From JBECKR01 sp040235415 (lineage in GTDB: Bacteria; Acidobacteriota; Polarisedimenticolia; Polarisedimenticolales; Polarisedimenticolaceae): DNA of 6,400 nt. Positions 1 through 5,340 of the stretch are shown piece after piece. Every line of letters begins with the position of its first letter. Within the stretch, counting starts at the first letter, position 1. The stretch spans positions 1 to 6,400 of the forward strand of contig JBECKR010000219.1 of assembly GCA_040235415.1 (NCBI GenBank), given 5' to 3'. Under the pieces are notes generated by a model, which searched no databases, was not told where the DNA came from, and was given only the letters and a program-made list of their open reading frames with translations. Made by a program: the position numbers and the translations under genes.

Positions 1-1104
1 GTCGAGGTCCGCGGCGTTCTGCAGGTCTCGCCGCGCGGCGAGGGCTACCTGAGGTCGTCCGACGAGAACTACCAGCCGCAGCCGACCGACCCGGTGGTCC
101 CGCCCGAGATGATCCGCGAGCGCGGTCTCGAGACCGGCCTCGAGCTCGAGGGGCTCGCGATCCCGCACTCGAGCCCGAACCGCGGGCCGTGGCTCGCGGA
201 GCTGCGCGCGGTCAACGGCGCGCCGCCCGAGCGCTGGACCGAGCGGACGCCGTTCAAGAACCTCGTGGCCGAGGACCCGGTCGAGCGCATCCGGCTGGAG
301 TACGCCGCGGACGAGCTCTCGCCGCGCGTGGTCGACATCATCGCGCCGATCGGCAAGGGCCAGCGCTGCCTCATCGTCGCGCCTCCCAAGGCCGGAAAAA
401 CCGTCCTGCTCCAGAAGATCGCGCACGCCATCTCCGAGAACCATCCCGAGATCCACCTCATCGTGCTGCTGGTCGACGAGCGCCCCGAGGAGGTCACCGA
501 CTGGCGGCGGACGAGCCGGGGCGAGGTCATCGCGTCGTCGAGCGACGAGATGGCGCGCAATCACGTCCAGGTCGCCGAGATCGTCCTCGAGCGCGCCAAG
601 CGGCTCGTCGAGTCGCGGCGCGACGTCGTGATCCTGCTCGACTCCATCACGAGGCTGTCGCGCGCCTACAACGCGGAGCAGAAGGGGTCCGGCCGGGTGC
701 TCTCGGGCGGGGTGGACGCCCGCACCATGGAGAAGCCCCGGCGGCTGTTCGGCGCCGCGCGCAAGGCCGAGGGAGGCGGCTCGCTGACGGTCATCGGCAC
801 GGCGCTCGTCGACACCGGCTCGCGCATGGACGAGGTCATCTTCCAGGAGTTCAAGGGCACCGGGAACACCGAGATCGTGATGGACCGCATGATGTTCGAG
901 CTCCGCATCTTCCCCGCGATCGACATCTCGCAGTCCGGCACGCGCAAAGAGGAGAAGCTCCTGACGCGCGAGGAGTACGCGAAGGTCACGATCCTCCGGC
1001 GCGCCCTGGCGTCGCTGAAGAGCTACGAGGCGATGAAGCTCCTGACCGAGCGCATGGGGCGCTACACGACGAACGCCGAGTTCCTCGGAAGCCTCGGCGT
1101 GTGA
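1..1104 (+). CDS. rho: Transcription termination factor Rho (5'-truncated by window edge)
   Basis: Rho is the hexameric RNA-dependent ATPase/translocase that ends transcription of untranslated RNA. The frame is open from base 1, so the true start lies left of the window; 367 residues are visible. Window residues 1-50 match the cold-shock-like primary RNA-binding domain (GYLRSSDENY, then the MIRERGLETG segment). The ATPase core follows: Walker A APPKAGKT (127-134, K133), catalytic-Glu motif DERPEEVTDW (E160), Walker B VILLDS (D214), Q-loop LSGGVDA (about 227-233), R-loop DTGSR (271-275) and the conserved EFKGTGN stretch. The C-terminus (FPAIDISQSGTRKEEKLL to the end) is the normal Rho tail. 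Judged against E. coli Rho, only about the first 50 residues, plus any lineage-specific N-terminal extension, are missing. No key residue is lost. The R-loop has Arg where E. coli has Lys326, as I recall from several other phyla. A GC hairpin follows 10 nt after the stop, and the next gene has its own promoter, so rho is probably the last gene of its transcript. Confidence 0.98.
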   Translation, partial: VEVRGVLQVSPRGEGYLRSSDENYQPQPTDPVVPPEMIRERGLETGLELEGLAIPHSSPNRGPWLAELRAVNGAPPERWTERTPFKNLVAEDPVERIRLEYAADELSPRVVDIIAPIGKGQRCLIVAPPKAGKTVLLQKIAHAISENHPEIHLIVLLVDERPEEVTDWRRTSRGEVIASSSDEMARNHVQVAEIVLERAKRLVESRRDVVILLDSITRLSRAYNAEQKGSGRVLSGGVDARTMEKPRRLFGAARKAEGGGSLTVIGTALVDTGSRMDEVIFQEFKGTGNTEIVMDRMMFELRIFPAIDISQSGTRKEEKLLTREEYAKVTILRRALASLKSYEAMKLLTERMGRYTTNAEFLGSLGV

Positions 1105-1114
1105 CGGCGTCGAT

Positions 1115-1141
1115 GCCGCCCCCCGCGTCGCCGGGGGCGGC
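1115..1141 (+). terminator. GC-rich hairpin after rho, candidate terminator
   Basis: Perfect 9-bp arms GCCGCCCCC (1115-1123) and GGGGGCGGC (1133-1141) enclose a 9-nt loop, starting 10 nt past the rho stop. No U-tract follows, so a canonical intrinsic terminator is not shown. The hairpin may stabilise the 3' end or assist Rho-dependent termination. Its position between a stop codon and a new promoter is the main support. Confidence 0.45.
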
Positions 1142-1160
1142 GATCACGTCGAACGATGCG

Positions 1161-1188
1161 TTGACGCCCGGTCCCCGCGGCCTAGATT
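1161..1188 (+). promoter_or_regulatory. Sigma70-like promoter for the methyltransferase gene
   Basis: TTGACG (1161-1166, 5 of 6 to the -35 consensus) is separated by 16 nt from TAGATT (1183-1188, 4 of 6 to the -10 consensus). The -10 is one of the few AT-rich patches in this gap. The predicted transcription start is near 1195, giving a leader of about 48 nt before the GTG at 1243. No operator is evident. Confidence 0.6.
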
Positions 1189-1202
1189 CTCCTTCGGCGG
1201 GC

Positions 1203-1223
1203 GACGGCCGACGCGCGGCCGTC
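1203..1223 (+). promoter_or_regulatory. Leader hairpin just upstream of the methyltransferase ribosome binding site
   Basis: Perfect 8-bp arms GACGGCCG (1203-1210) and CGGCCGTC (1216-1223) enclose a 5-nt loop. It lies inside the predicted 5' leader and ends 5 nt before the GGAGG at 1229-1233. It could stabilise the message or influence ribosome access. Such stems are not rare in DNA this GC-rich, so function is inference. Confidence 0.35.
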
Positions 1224-1228
1224 CTCGC

Positions 1229-1233
1229 GGAGG
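1229..1233 (+). promoter_or_regulatory. Ribosome binding site GGAGG for the methyltransferase
   Basis: GGAGG lies 9 nt before the GTG at 1243. This strong Shine-Dalgarno match fixes the non-ATG start. Confidence 0.75.
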
Positions 1234-1242
1234 AACGGCGAC

Positions 1243-1878
1243 GTGCTCTGGGGACCGGACGACTGGGACGCCTGGACGCTCGACGGCGCGCGCGCCACGC
1301 CGGAGTCGACGGGGCGGATCGAGACGGTCCGTGACGTCCTGCGGCGCCTGCCGCGCCGGAGCCGTCGCGTCGCCGCCGACCTCGGATGCGGCCGCGGCAC
1401 GCTGCTGTCGTTCCTGTCGATGCATTTCGAGCGCGTGATCGCGATCGACTACGCGCCCGCGAGCCTCGCGCTGGCGCGCCGGGCGTGCGACGAGCCGAAC
1501 GTCGGATTCCGGCGACGCGACCTCCGCGACCTGACCCCGTTCCGCAACGCGTTCGACGTCGCGGTCGCGATCGACTCGATCGTCGGGCCGGAGATCGAGG
1601 ACGTCGACCGTATCCTCGAGCAGATCTGCCGCAGCCTCGTCGAGGGCGGCCTGCTGGTCGCGACGTTTCCCGCGACGGCGCCGGGAGGGGAAGCGATCCC
1701 GCTCGTGCGCGACGGCGCCGCCGGTCCCGGCGGCATCCTGCGGGTGCACGAGATCGAGCTGCAGTACCGTCTTCGCCGCGCCGGCTTCCAGGGCGTCCGC
1801 ATCCGCCGCATGCGCGGCGGAGACGACCCGCTCGCCCCCACGCTTCTCGCCCTCGCCGTGCGCCGCGCCCTGAACTAG
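1243..1878 (+). CDS. Class I SAM-dependent methyltransferase, substrate unknown
   Basis: A 211-aa protein with a Rossmann-fold methyltransferase core. Motif I is VAADLGCGRGTLL (residues 43-55, SAM-binding GxGxG-type loop DLGCGRG at 46-52). The acidic end of strand beta-2 is VIAIDYAPAS (D69, expected to bind the SAM ribose). A post-motif II segment with D93 follows, then FDVAVAIDSIVGP (104-116) as motif IV/beta-4 and the LVEGGLLVATFP stretch (132-143) as beta-5. This is the layout of the ubiquinone/methyltransf_11-type superfamily. No accessory domain, signal peptide or membrane segment is seen, so it is predicted to be cytosolic. The substrate cannot be read from the sequence: small molecules, lipids and proteins are all possible. 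The GTG start has a GGAGG 9 nt upstream and its own promoter. The gene is convergent with the SDR gene, from which it is separated by a palindrome that begins 3 nt after its TAG. Confidence 0.9.
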   Translation: MLWGPDDWDAWTLDGARATPESTGRIETVRDVLRRLPRRSRRVAADLGCGRGTLLSFLSMHFERVIAIDYAPASLALARRACDEPNVGFRRRDLRDLTPFRNAFDVAVAIDSIVGPEIEDVDRILEQICRSLVEGGLLVATFPATAPGGEAIPLVRDGAAGPGGILRVHEIELQYRLRRAGFQGVRIRRMRGGDDPLAPTLLALAVRRALN

Positions 1879-1881
1879 CGA

Positions 1882-1933
1882 CGGGGACATTCCTCCATTT
1901 CGCGCGGGCGCGCGAAATGGAGGAATGTCCCCG
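1882..1933. repeat. Perfect 25-bp inverted repeat filling a convergent intergenic gap
   Basis: Arms 1882-1906 and 1909-1933 are perfectly complementary, with only GG (1907-1908) at the centre. Each arm read inward begins CGGGGACATTCCTCC, continues through ATTTC and ends in a CGCGCG tract. The stops of the two convergent genes lie 3 nt outside it on each side (1878 and 1937), so the element makes up 52 of the 58 intergenic bases. The transcript from either strand would fold into the same very stable hairpin, so it can act as a bidirectional terminator or 3'-end stabiliser. Neither side carries a real U-tract. Its richer A/T content and exact symmetry suggest a dispersed REP- or MITE-like element. 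I recall GGGGACATTCC-type palindromes as multicopy in some high-GC genomes, but only one copy is in view here. Confidence 0.93.
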
Positions 1934-1936
1934 GTT

Positions 1937-2692
1937 TCAAGCGCAGAGAACGGAGCCGCCGTTGACGTTCAGGACCTCGCCGGTGACGTAGGACGCGAGG
2001 TCGGAGGCGAGGAACACGACGGCGCCGGCGACCTCCTCGGGCGTCGCGGGACGGCCGAGCGGGATCGCGGCCAGGATGGCGTCGCGCTCCGGCCCGCCGA
2101 GTGCCTCGGCGGTCATGTCGGTCGCGGTCCAGCCCGGGGCGACGGCGTTGACGGTGATGCCGTCCGGCGCCAGCTCGACCGCGAGCGACTTCGTCATGGC
2201 GATCACCGCCCCCTTGGTCGCGGCGTAGTGGCTGTGCCACGCCTCGCCGCGCTGGCCGGCGGTGCTCGAGACCGCGACGACGCGCCCGCGCCCCGAGCGC
2301 TTCAGGGCCGGCACCGCGGCGCGCAGGACGTGGAACGTCCCGGTGAGGTTGATCGCGAGCATCTCGTGCCACTCGCCGTCGCTCATCTCCTCGATCGGCG
2401 CGCGCCGCCAGATGCCGGCGTTCGCGACGACCACGTCGAGCCCGCCGAAGCGGTCGACCGCCTCGTCGACCAACATCTCGGCCTCCTCGCGCCGCGCGAC
2501 GTCGGCGGCGAGCGAGAACGCCTCGCCGCCGGCCTCGCGGATGTTGCGGGCCACGAGGTCGGCCCACGGGGTCTCGACGCGGCAGTTCACCAGGACCTTC
2601 GCGCCGGCGCGCGCGAGCATCTCGCAACACGCGCGCCCGATGCCGCGCGATCCGCCGGTGACGAGCGCCGCGCGTCCGCGGAGGTCGATCAT
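1937..2692 (-). CDS. Short-chain dehydrogenase/reductase, FabG-like
   Basis: A 251-aa classical SDR, the usual family length, predicted to be a cytosolic NAD(P)(H)-dependent oxidoreductase. The cofactor motif is TGGSRGIG (residues 12-19). N36/R38 after beta-2 is the pattern often seen in NADP-preferring members. DV at 64-65 and NAG at 91-93 are present. The catalytic tetrad is complete: N115, S143, Y156 and K160 (YAATK). The PGW motif and the C-terminal VTGEVLNVNGG segment are typical of 3-oxoacyl-ACP reductase and glucose-dehydrogenase-like SDRs. Exact substrate cannot be assigned, and no fatty-acid synthesis genes are adjacent, so I leave it as FabG-like. The ATG at 2692 overlaps the rlmN stop (ATGA) and has a GGAG 5 nt upstream inside rlmN, so it is the second gene of that operon and translationally coupled. 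The frame stays open far upstream without a coding pattern, so the longer version is rejected. Confidence 0.95.
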   Translation of the reverse strand: MIDLRGRAALVTGGSRGIGRACCEMLARAGAKVLVNCRVETPWADLVARNIREAGGEAFSLAADVARREEAEMLVDEAVDRFGGLDVVVANAGIWRRAPIEEMSDGEWHEMLAINLTGTFHVLRAAVPALKRSGRGRVVAVSSTAGQRGEAWHSHYAATKGAVIAMTKSLAVELAPDGITVNAVAPGWTATDMTAEALGGPERDAILAAIPLGRPATPEEVAGAVVFLASDLASYVTGEVLNVNGGSVLCA

Positions 2693-3747
2693 GGGAGCTC
2701 CGGGAGGACCGCGAGCTGGCCGCACGCCGCACGCGCGTCGCGCCCGCGGCTCCAGCGGATGCTGGCCGGGGCGCGCCGGGCGAGCAGCCGGTCGCGGATC
2801 TCGACGACCCGCTCGTCGGGCGGCGGCAGGTACGGCAGCCACCCCGGCACGGCGTTGAACGGGATGAGGTTGACCTTCGCGCGGTGCCGGCGCGCGATGG
2901 CGGCGAGGCGCTCGACGTCGTCGTCGCCGTCGTTGACGCCGCGCAGCAGGACGTACTCGAACGTGAAGCGCTCGCGGGTGCGCTCGACCCACTGCCGGCA
3001 GGCCGCGAGCAGCCGCTCGAGCGGGTAGCGGCGGTTGATCGGCATCAGGCGGTCGCGGGTCTCGTCGGTCGTGGCGTTCAGCGACACCGCGAGCCGCGGG
3101 CGCACCGCCTCGGTGGCGAGCCGCTCGATCGCGGGCGCCATCCCCGCCGTGGACACCGTGATCCGCCGTCGCGACAGCCCGAATCCTCCGGGATCGGCGA
3201 GCAGTCGAACCGCGGCGACAACGCCGTCGTAGTTGTGCAGCGGCTCGCCCATTCCCATGAACACGACGTTGAACGGCCGCGTCCCGAGCCCGCGGTCCCG
3301 CGCGACGCCGGCGACCTGCCCGACGATCTCGCCGGCGTCGAGATGCCTCGCGAGGCCCATCCGCCCGGTGAGACAGAACTCGCAGGCCAGCGCGCATCCG
3401 ACCTGGCTCGACACGCACAGCGTCACGCGCGCGCCTTGGGCCATGTAGACGCACTCCGCGGCGCCACCCGCGGCGAGCCCGACGCGGTACTTGACGGTGC
3501 CGTCCGGCGCCGCGTCGCCCGGGACCAGCCGACCCGGGTCGACGACGTGCTCGCGCGCCAGGACCTCCCGCGCGGCGGCCGGCAGGTCGGTCCAGAGCGC
3601 CGGATGCAGCACCCCGCGGGCGTACATCCAGGCCTGGATCTGGCGGGCGTGGAACGGGCGCAACCCGAGCGTGCCGACGACCTCGACGAGGCGATCGCGG
3701 TCCAGGCCCCACAGGTTCCGGGGCGGTGCTTCCGGCACGGCGGGCAT
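2689..3747 (-). CDS. rlmN: Dual-specificity 23S rRNA/tRNA adenine-C2 methyltransferase RlmN
   Basis: A 352-aa radical-SAM enzyme. RlmN family members methylate C2 of A2503 in 23S rRNA and, in characterised cases, A37 of some tRNAs. The N-terminal helical domain (about 1-75) includes PFHARQIQAWMY. The radical-SAM cluster motif CxxxCxxC is C118-A-L-A-C122-E-F-C125. C111 (in TLCVSSQVGC) and C342 (in AACGQL) are the two mechanistic cysteines corresponding to E. coli C118 and C355; C342 is the methyl carrier. Glu98 aligns with the catalytic Glu region. GMGEPLHNYD, SLNATTDETRDRLMPI, GVNDGDDD and NLIPFN are all family signatures. Length is normal. The ATG at 3747 was chosen because it precedes the conserved N-terminus and lies just after a good -10 element. 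The open frame further upstream crosses the divergent TPR gene and is not coding. The stop overlaps the SDR start by four bases (ATGA). Confidence 0.97.
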   Translation of the reverse strand: MPAVPEAPPRNLWGLDRDRLVEVVGTLGLRPFHARQIQAWMYARGVLHPALWTDLPAAAREVLAREHVVDPGRLVPGDAAPDGTVKYRVGLAAGGAAECVYMAQGARVTLCVSSQVGCALACEFCLTGRMGLARHLDAGEIVGQVAGVARDRGLGTRPFNVVFMGMGEPLHNYDGVVAAVRLLADPGGFGLSRRRITVSTAGMAPAIERLATEAVRPRLAVSLNATTDETRDRLMPINRRYPLERLLAACRQWVERTRERFTFEYVLLRGVNDGDDDVERLAAIARRHRAKVNLIPFNAVPGWLPYLPPPDERVVEIRDRLLARRAPASIRWSRGRDARAACGQLAVLPELP

Positions 3748-3755
3748 CGCGCCCG

Positions 3756-3764
3756 AGTGTAGCA
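3756..3764 (-). promoter_or_regulatory. Extended -10 promoter element for rlmN, start-proximal
   Basis: On the minus strand, TGC precedes TACACT (3761 down to 3756), an extended -10 pattern with 4 of 6 consensus bases. No convincing -35 is seen at the usual distance. The hexamer ends 8 nt before the rlmN ATG, so the predicted transcript would start at or within 1-2 nt of the ATG. No strong Shine-Dalgarno sequence lies in front of this ATG. Confidence 0.45.
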
Positions 3765-3783
3765 GCGCGCCGGGCGGACGCGC

Positions 3784-3813
3784 TTGACGGAACCCTCGCC
3801 GAGCCGGTAGCCT
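3784..3813 (+). promoter_or_regulatory. Candidate sigma70-like promoter for the TPR operon
   Basis: TTGACG (3784-3789) is followed after 18 nt by TAGCCT (3808-3813), a poor -10 (3 of 6). The good -35 and the distance of about 31 nt to the GTG at 3844 make this the best candidate in the 96-nt divergent gap with rlmN. Confidence is limited by the weak -10. Confidence 0.4.
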
Positions 3814-3830
3814 GATCGTTCGACCCTCAC

Positions 3831-3834
3831 GGAG
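3831..3834 (+). promoter_or_regulatory. Ribosome binding site GGAG for the membrane-anchored TPR gene
   Basis: GGAG ends 9 nt before the GTG at 3844 and supports this non-ATG start. Confidence 0.6.
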
Positions 3835-3843
3835 ACCGCCCGC

Positions 3844-4479
3844 GTGAAGCGCGACCAGCTTGCGTTCCTCCTCGCCGGCCTGGCGTTCGGATTCCTGCTC
3901 GGGTTCGGCGTGTTCTTCGCGACCTCGAACGCGCCGCAGGCGCCGACGAGCAGCGCTCGCGTCGCGTCCGACGTCCCGTCCCCGGCCGGGCCCGCCGCGC
4001 CGACCGAGGTCGCCGGAGGCGGCGGCGCGCCGATGATGGCCGAGATCGGCGCGCTGAAGCAGCGCGTCGCCGCGGACCCCAAGGACGTCGCGGCGCTCAC
4101 GCGCCTCGGGAACCTGTTCCAGGACGTCCAGATGTGGCCGCAGGCGCTCGAGTGGTACGACCGCGCGCTCCAAGCCCGGCCCGACGACCCGGACCTCCTC
4201 ACCGACTCCGGAGTCTGCCTGCAGGCCAGCGGGAAGCTCGAGGAGTCGCTCGAGCGCTTCCGCCGCGCGTTCGAGGGCCATCCCCGGCACTGGCAGTCGA
4301 TGTACAACTTCGTGGTCGTCGCCGGCCTCAAGCTCGGGCGGTACGCCGACGCCGATTCCGTCCTGCGCCGGCTCGAGGGCTCGGGCGCCGGCGACGCGAC
4401 GCAGGTCGCGGAGCTGCGGCACGCGCTCGACCAGACGCGCGGCCCGGCCGCCGCCCCGGCCGGCGGATCGCCGCGGTGA
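3844..4479 (+). CDS. Membrane-anchored tetratricopeptide-repeat protein
   Basis: A 211-aa protein with a GTG start supported by a GGAG 9 nt upstream. Residues 1-5 are charged (MKRDQ) and are followed by a hydrophobic segment, about 6-27, that looks like an uncleaved signal anchor. A flexible Ala/Pro/Gly/Ser-rich linker (28-63) follows. The remainder holds about three TPR units: about 82-115 (ALTRLGNLFQDVQMWPQAL), 116-149 (LLTDSGVCLQASGKLEESL) and 150-183 (YNFVVVAGLKLGRYADAD). The C-terminus is Ala/Pro/Gly-rich. The TPR domain is probably periplasmic or extracytoplasmic, serving as a protein-interaction scaffold. It resembles the TPR part of CcmH/NrfG-like cytochrome c maturation factors, but no cytochrome genes are near, so that role is not claimed. 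Its TGA overlaps the next GTG (GTGA), so the two genes should be translationally coupled. Confidence 0.9.
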   Translation: MKRDQLAFLLAGLAFGFLLGFGVFFATSNAPQAPTSSARVASDVPSPAGPAAPTEVAGGGGAPMMAEIGALKQRVAADPKDVAALTRLGNLFQDVQMWPQALEWYDRALQARPDDPDLLTDSGVCLQASGKLEESLERFRRAFEGHPRHWQSMYNFVVVAGLKLGRYADADSVLRRLEGSGAGDATQVAELRHALDQTRGPAAAPAGGSPR

Positions 4480-4784
4480 TCCTGCGCGTCCTCCTCTGGG
4501 GGGTGCTGTTCTGGCTGGTCGCGTCCGTCGTTCGGCAGATGCTGCGGTCGGGGAGCGCCGGCGCCGGCGGCGGCGGTGCGGGTGCGGGGATGCGGCGCGA
4601 GGCCGGCCGCGGCCCCGAGACCGCGCGCTACGGCGGTCTCATGGTGCGCGACCGGATCTGCGACACCTACTTCCCGAGGGAGCGCGCGCTCGTCGAGCAC
4701 GACGACGCGGGCGAGCACTACTTCTGCTCCGAGGCCTGTCGCCGGACGTGGCGCGAGCGCGAGCGAGCGCGCGCGGCGCATTGA
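4476..4784 (+). CDS. Small membrane-anchored Cys-motif protein (YHS/TRASH- or PP0621-like)
   Basis: A 102-aa protein starting at a GTG that overlaps the stop of the TPR gene (GTGA). I chose this start because it lies directly before a hydrophobic segment (residues 2-19, LLWGVLFWLVASVV), which would be an N-terminal membrane anchor. A Gly/Ala-rich linker (25-38) follows. The C-terminal module has GGLMVRDRIC (C62), then DTYFPRERALVE, then YFCSEAC (C84, C88), followed by a basic Arg-rich tail. The spacing Cys-x21-Cys-x3-Cys with a nearby His81 suggests a small metal-binding knuckle of the kind seen in YHS/TRASH-like domains and in PP0621-family proteins. In relatives I remember, the first Cys usually sits in D-P-x-C-G/x-T-Y; here the Pro is Arg and the residue after Cys is Asp. 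Metal binding is inferred and the function is unknown. Confidence 0.82.
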   Translation: MILRVLLWGVLFWLVASVVRQMLRSGSAGAGGGGAGAGMRREAGRGPETARYGGLMVRDRICDTYFPRERALVEHDDAGEHYFCSEACRRTWRERERARAAH

Positions 4785-5197
4785 GCTCCGAGGAGCGCCA
4801 TGCCGCGGCAACTCGCGTGCGGCCGGCGACCGTGCTCGTCGTCGAGGACCAGGAGGTCATCCGCGACCTCGTGCGTGACGCGCTCGAGGCGCAGGGCATG
4901 CGGGTGCTCGAGGCCGAGCGGGGCGACGCCGCGCTCCGGCTCGCCGCGAGCGATCCGGCCGCGATCGACGTCCTGCTCGCCGACGTCGTGCTCCCCGGCA
5001 TGCCCGGGCCCGTCGTCGCCTCTCGGCTGCGGGAGCTTCGGCCCGGGGTCGGCGTCGTGTTGATGTCGGGCCTCGGAGCCGCCGAGCTCCGCGCCCGCGG
5101 CATCGACCCGGGCGCCCACGACCTCCTCGAGAAGCCGTTCCGCACCGCCGACCTGGTGCGCCGCGTGCGGTCCGCGCTCCCGGCGGCGGGGCCCTGA
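4781..5197 (+). CDS. Stand-alone CheY-like response regulator receiver protein
   Basis: With the TTG at 4781 this is a 138-aa single receiver domain without any output domain. Numbered from there, the acidic pocket is E22-D23 (VLVVEDQ), the phospho-accepting aspartate is D68 (LLADVVLPGMPG), the switch Ser is S96 (LMSGL) and the conserved lysine is K118 (EKPF). All catalytic residues are present, so it should be phosphorylated by a histidine kinase, not encoded in this window. The sequence style (VLVVEDQ, VVLPGMPGP, LLEKPF) is that of receivers from hybrid sensor kinases. The start is uncertain. TTG 4781 overlaps the upstream stop (TTGA). GTG 4748 and GTG 4817 are in frame too, and the latter gives a compact MRPATVLVVEDQ N-terminus. 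None has a well-spaced Shine-Dalgarno. It is the third gene of the operon and ends before a new promoter. Confidence 0.92.
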   Translation: MSSEERHAAATRVRPATVLVVEDQEVIRDLVRDALEAQGMRVLEAERGDAALRLAASDPAAIDVLLADVVLPGMPGPVVASRLRELRPGVGVVLMSGLGAAELRARGIDPGAHDLLEKPFRTADLVRRVRSALPAAGP

Positions 5198-5215
5198 GCC
5201 CGCGTCGCGCACCGC

Positions 5216-5245
5216 TTGCTCGCCGCGAAGCGCGGACCCTATATT
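5216..5245 (+). promoter_or_regulatory. Sigma70-like promoter for the acidic TPR gene
   Basis: TTGCTC (5216-5221, weak -35) and TATATT (5240-5245, 5 of 6 to the -10 consensus) are separated by 18 nt. TATATT is the most AT-rich hexamer in this 143-nt gap. The predicted start near 5252 gives a leader of about 90 nt. The leader contains 7-bp arms CGGCACG (5264-5270) and CGTGCCG (5299-5305), which may be chance in such GC-rich DNA. Confidence 0.6.
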
Positions 5246-5340
5246 CGATCGCGACGTTCGGCGCGGCACGCGTGCGGGGACCGCTCCGCCGGGAACGCCG
5301 TGCCGTCGACGCGCGCTGCGCCCCGGGGGCGAGGCAGAGC

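Noticed and set aside
1144..1890. A 248-aa minus-strand reading frame opposite the methyltransferase
   Set aside because: Composition is the Arg/Ala/Asp-rich pattern of an antisense shadow in GC-rich DNA. The plus-strand frame has clear methyltransferase motifs, a promoter and an SD.
1882..1933. Classical intrinsic terminator at the palindrome
   Set aside because: The stem is excellent but neither strand has a U-tract after it, so I annotate it as an inverted repeat with possible terminator activity rather than as a proven terminator.
1925..3028. A 367-aa plus-strand frame opposite the SDR and rlmN
   Set aside because: It is antisense to two genes with complete catalytic motifs and has no recognisable domain.
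1937..3712. A single 591-aa minus-strand frame extending the SDR upstream
   Set aside because: Upstream of 2692 it is an Arg/Ala/Pro-rich shadow of rlmN in another frame. The SDR begins with its normal MIDLRGRAALVTGG N-terminus at 2692 with an SD and the ATGA overlap.
3748..4422. An N-terminal extension of RlmN making a 577-aa protein
   Set aside because: The extension lies antisense to the well-supported TPR gene and shows no RlmN homology. The family N-terminus starts at 3747.
4800..5063. An 87-aa plus-strand frame with an ATG and nearby GAGGAG
   Set aside because: It is a Ser/Arg/Cys-rich out-of-frame reading of the receiver gene. The SD/ATG is noted as a finding, but no independent protein is supported.
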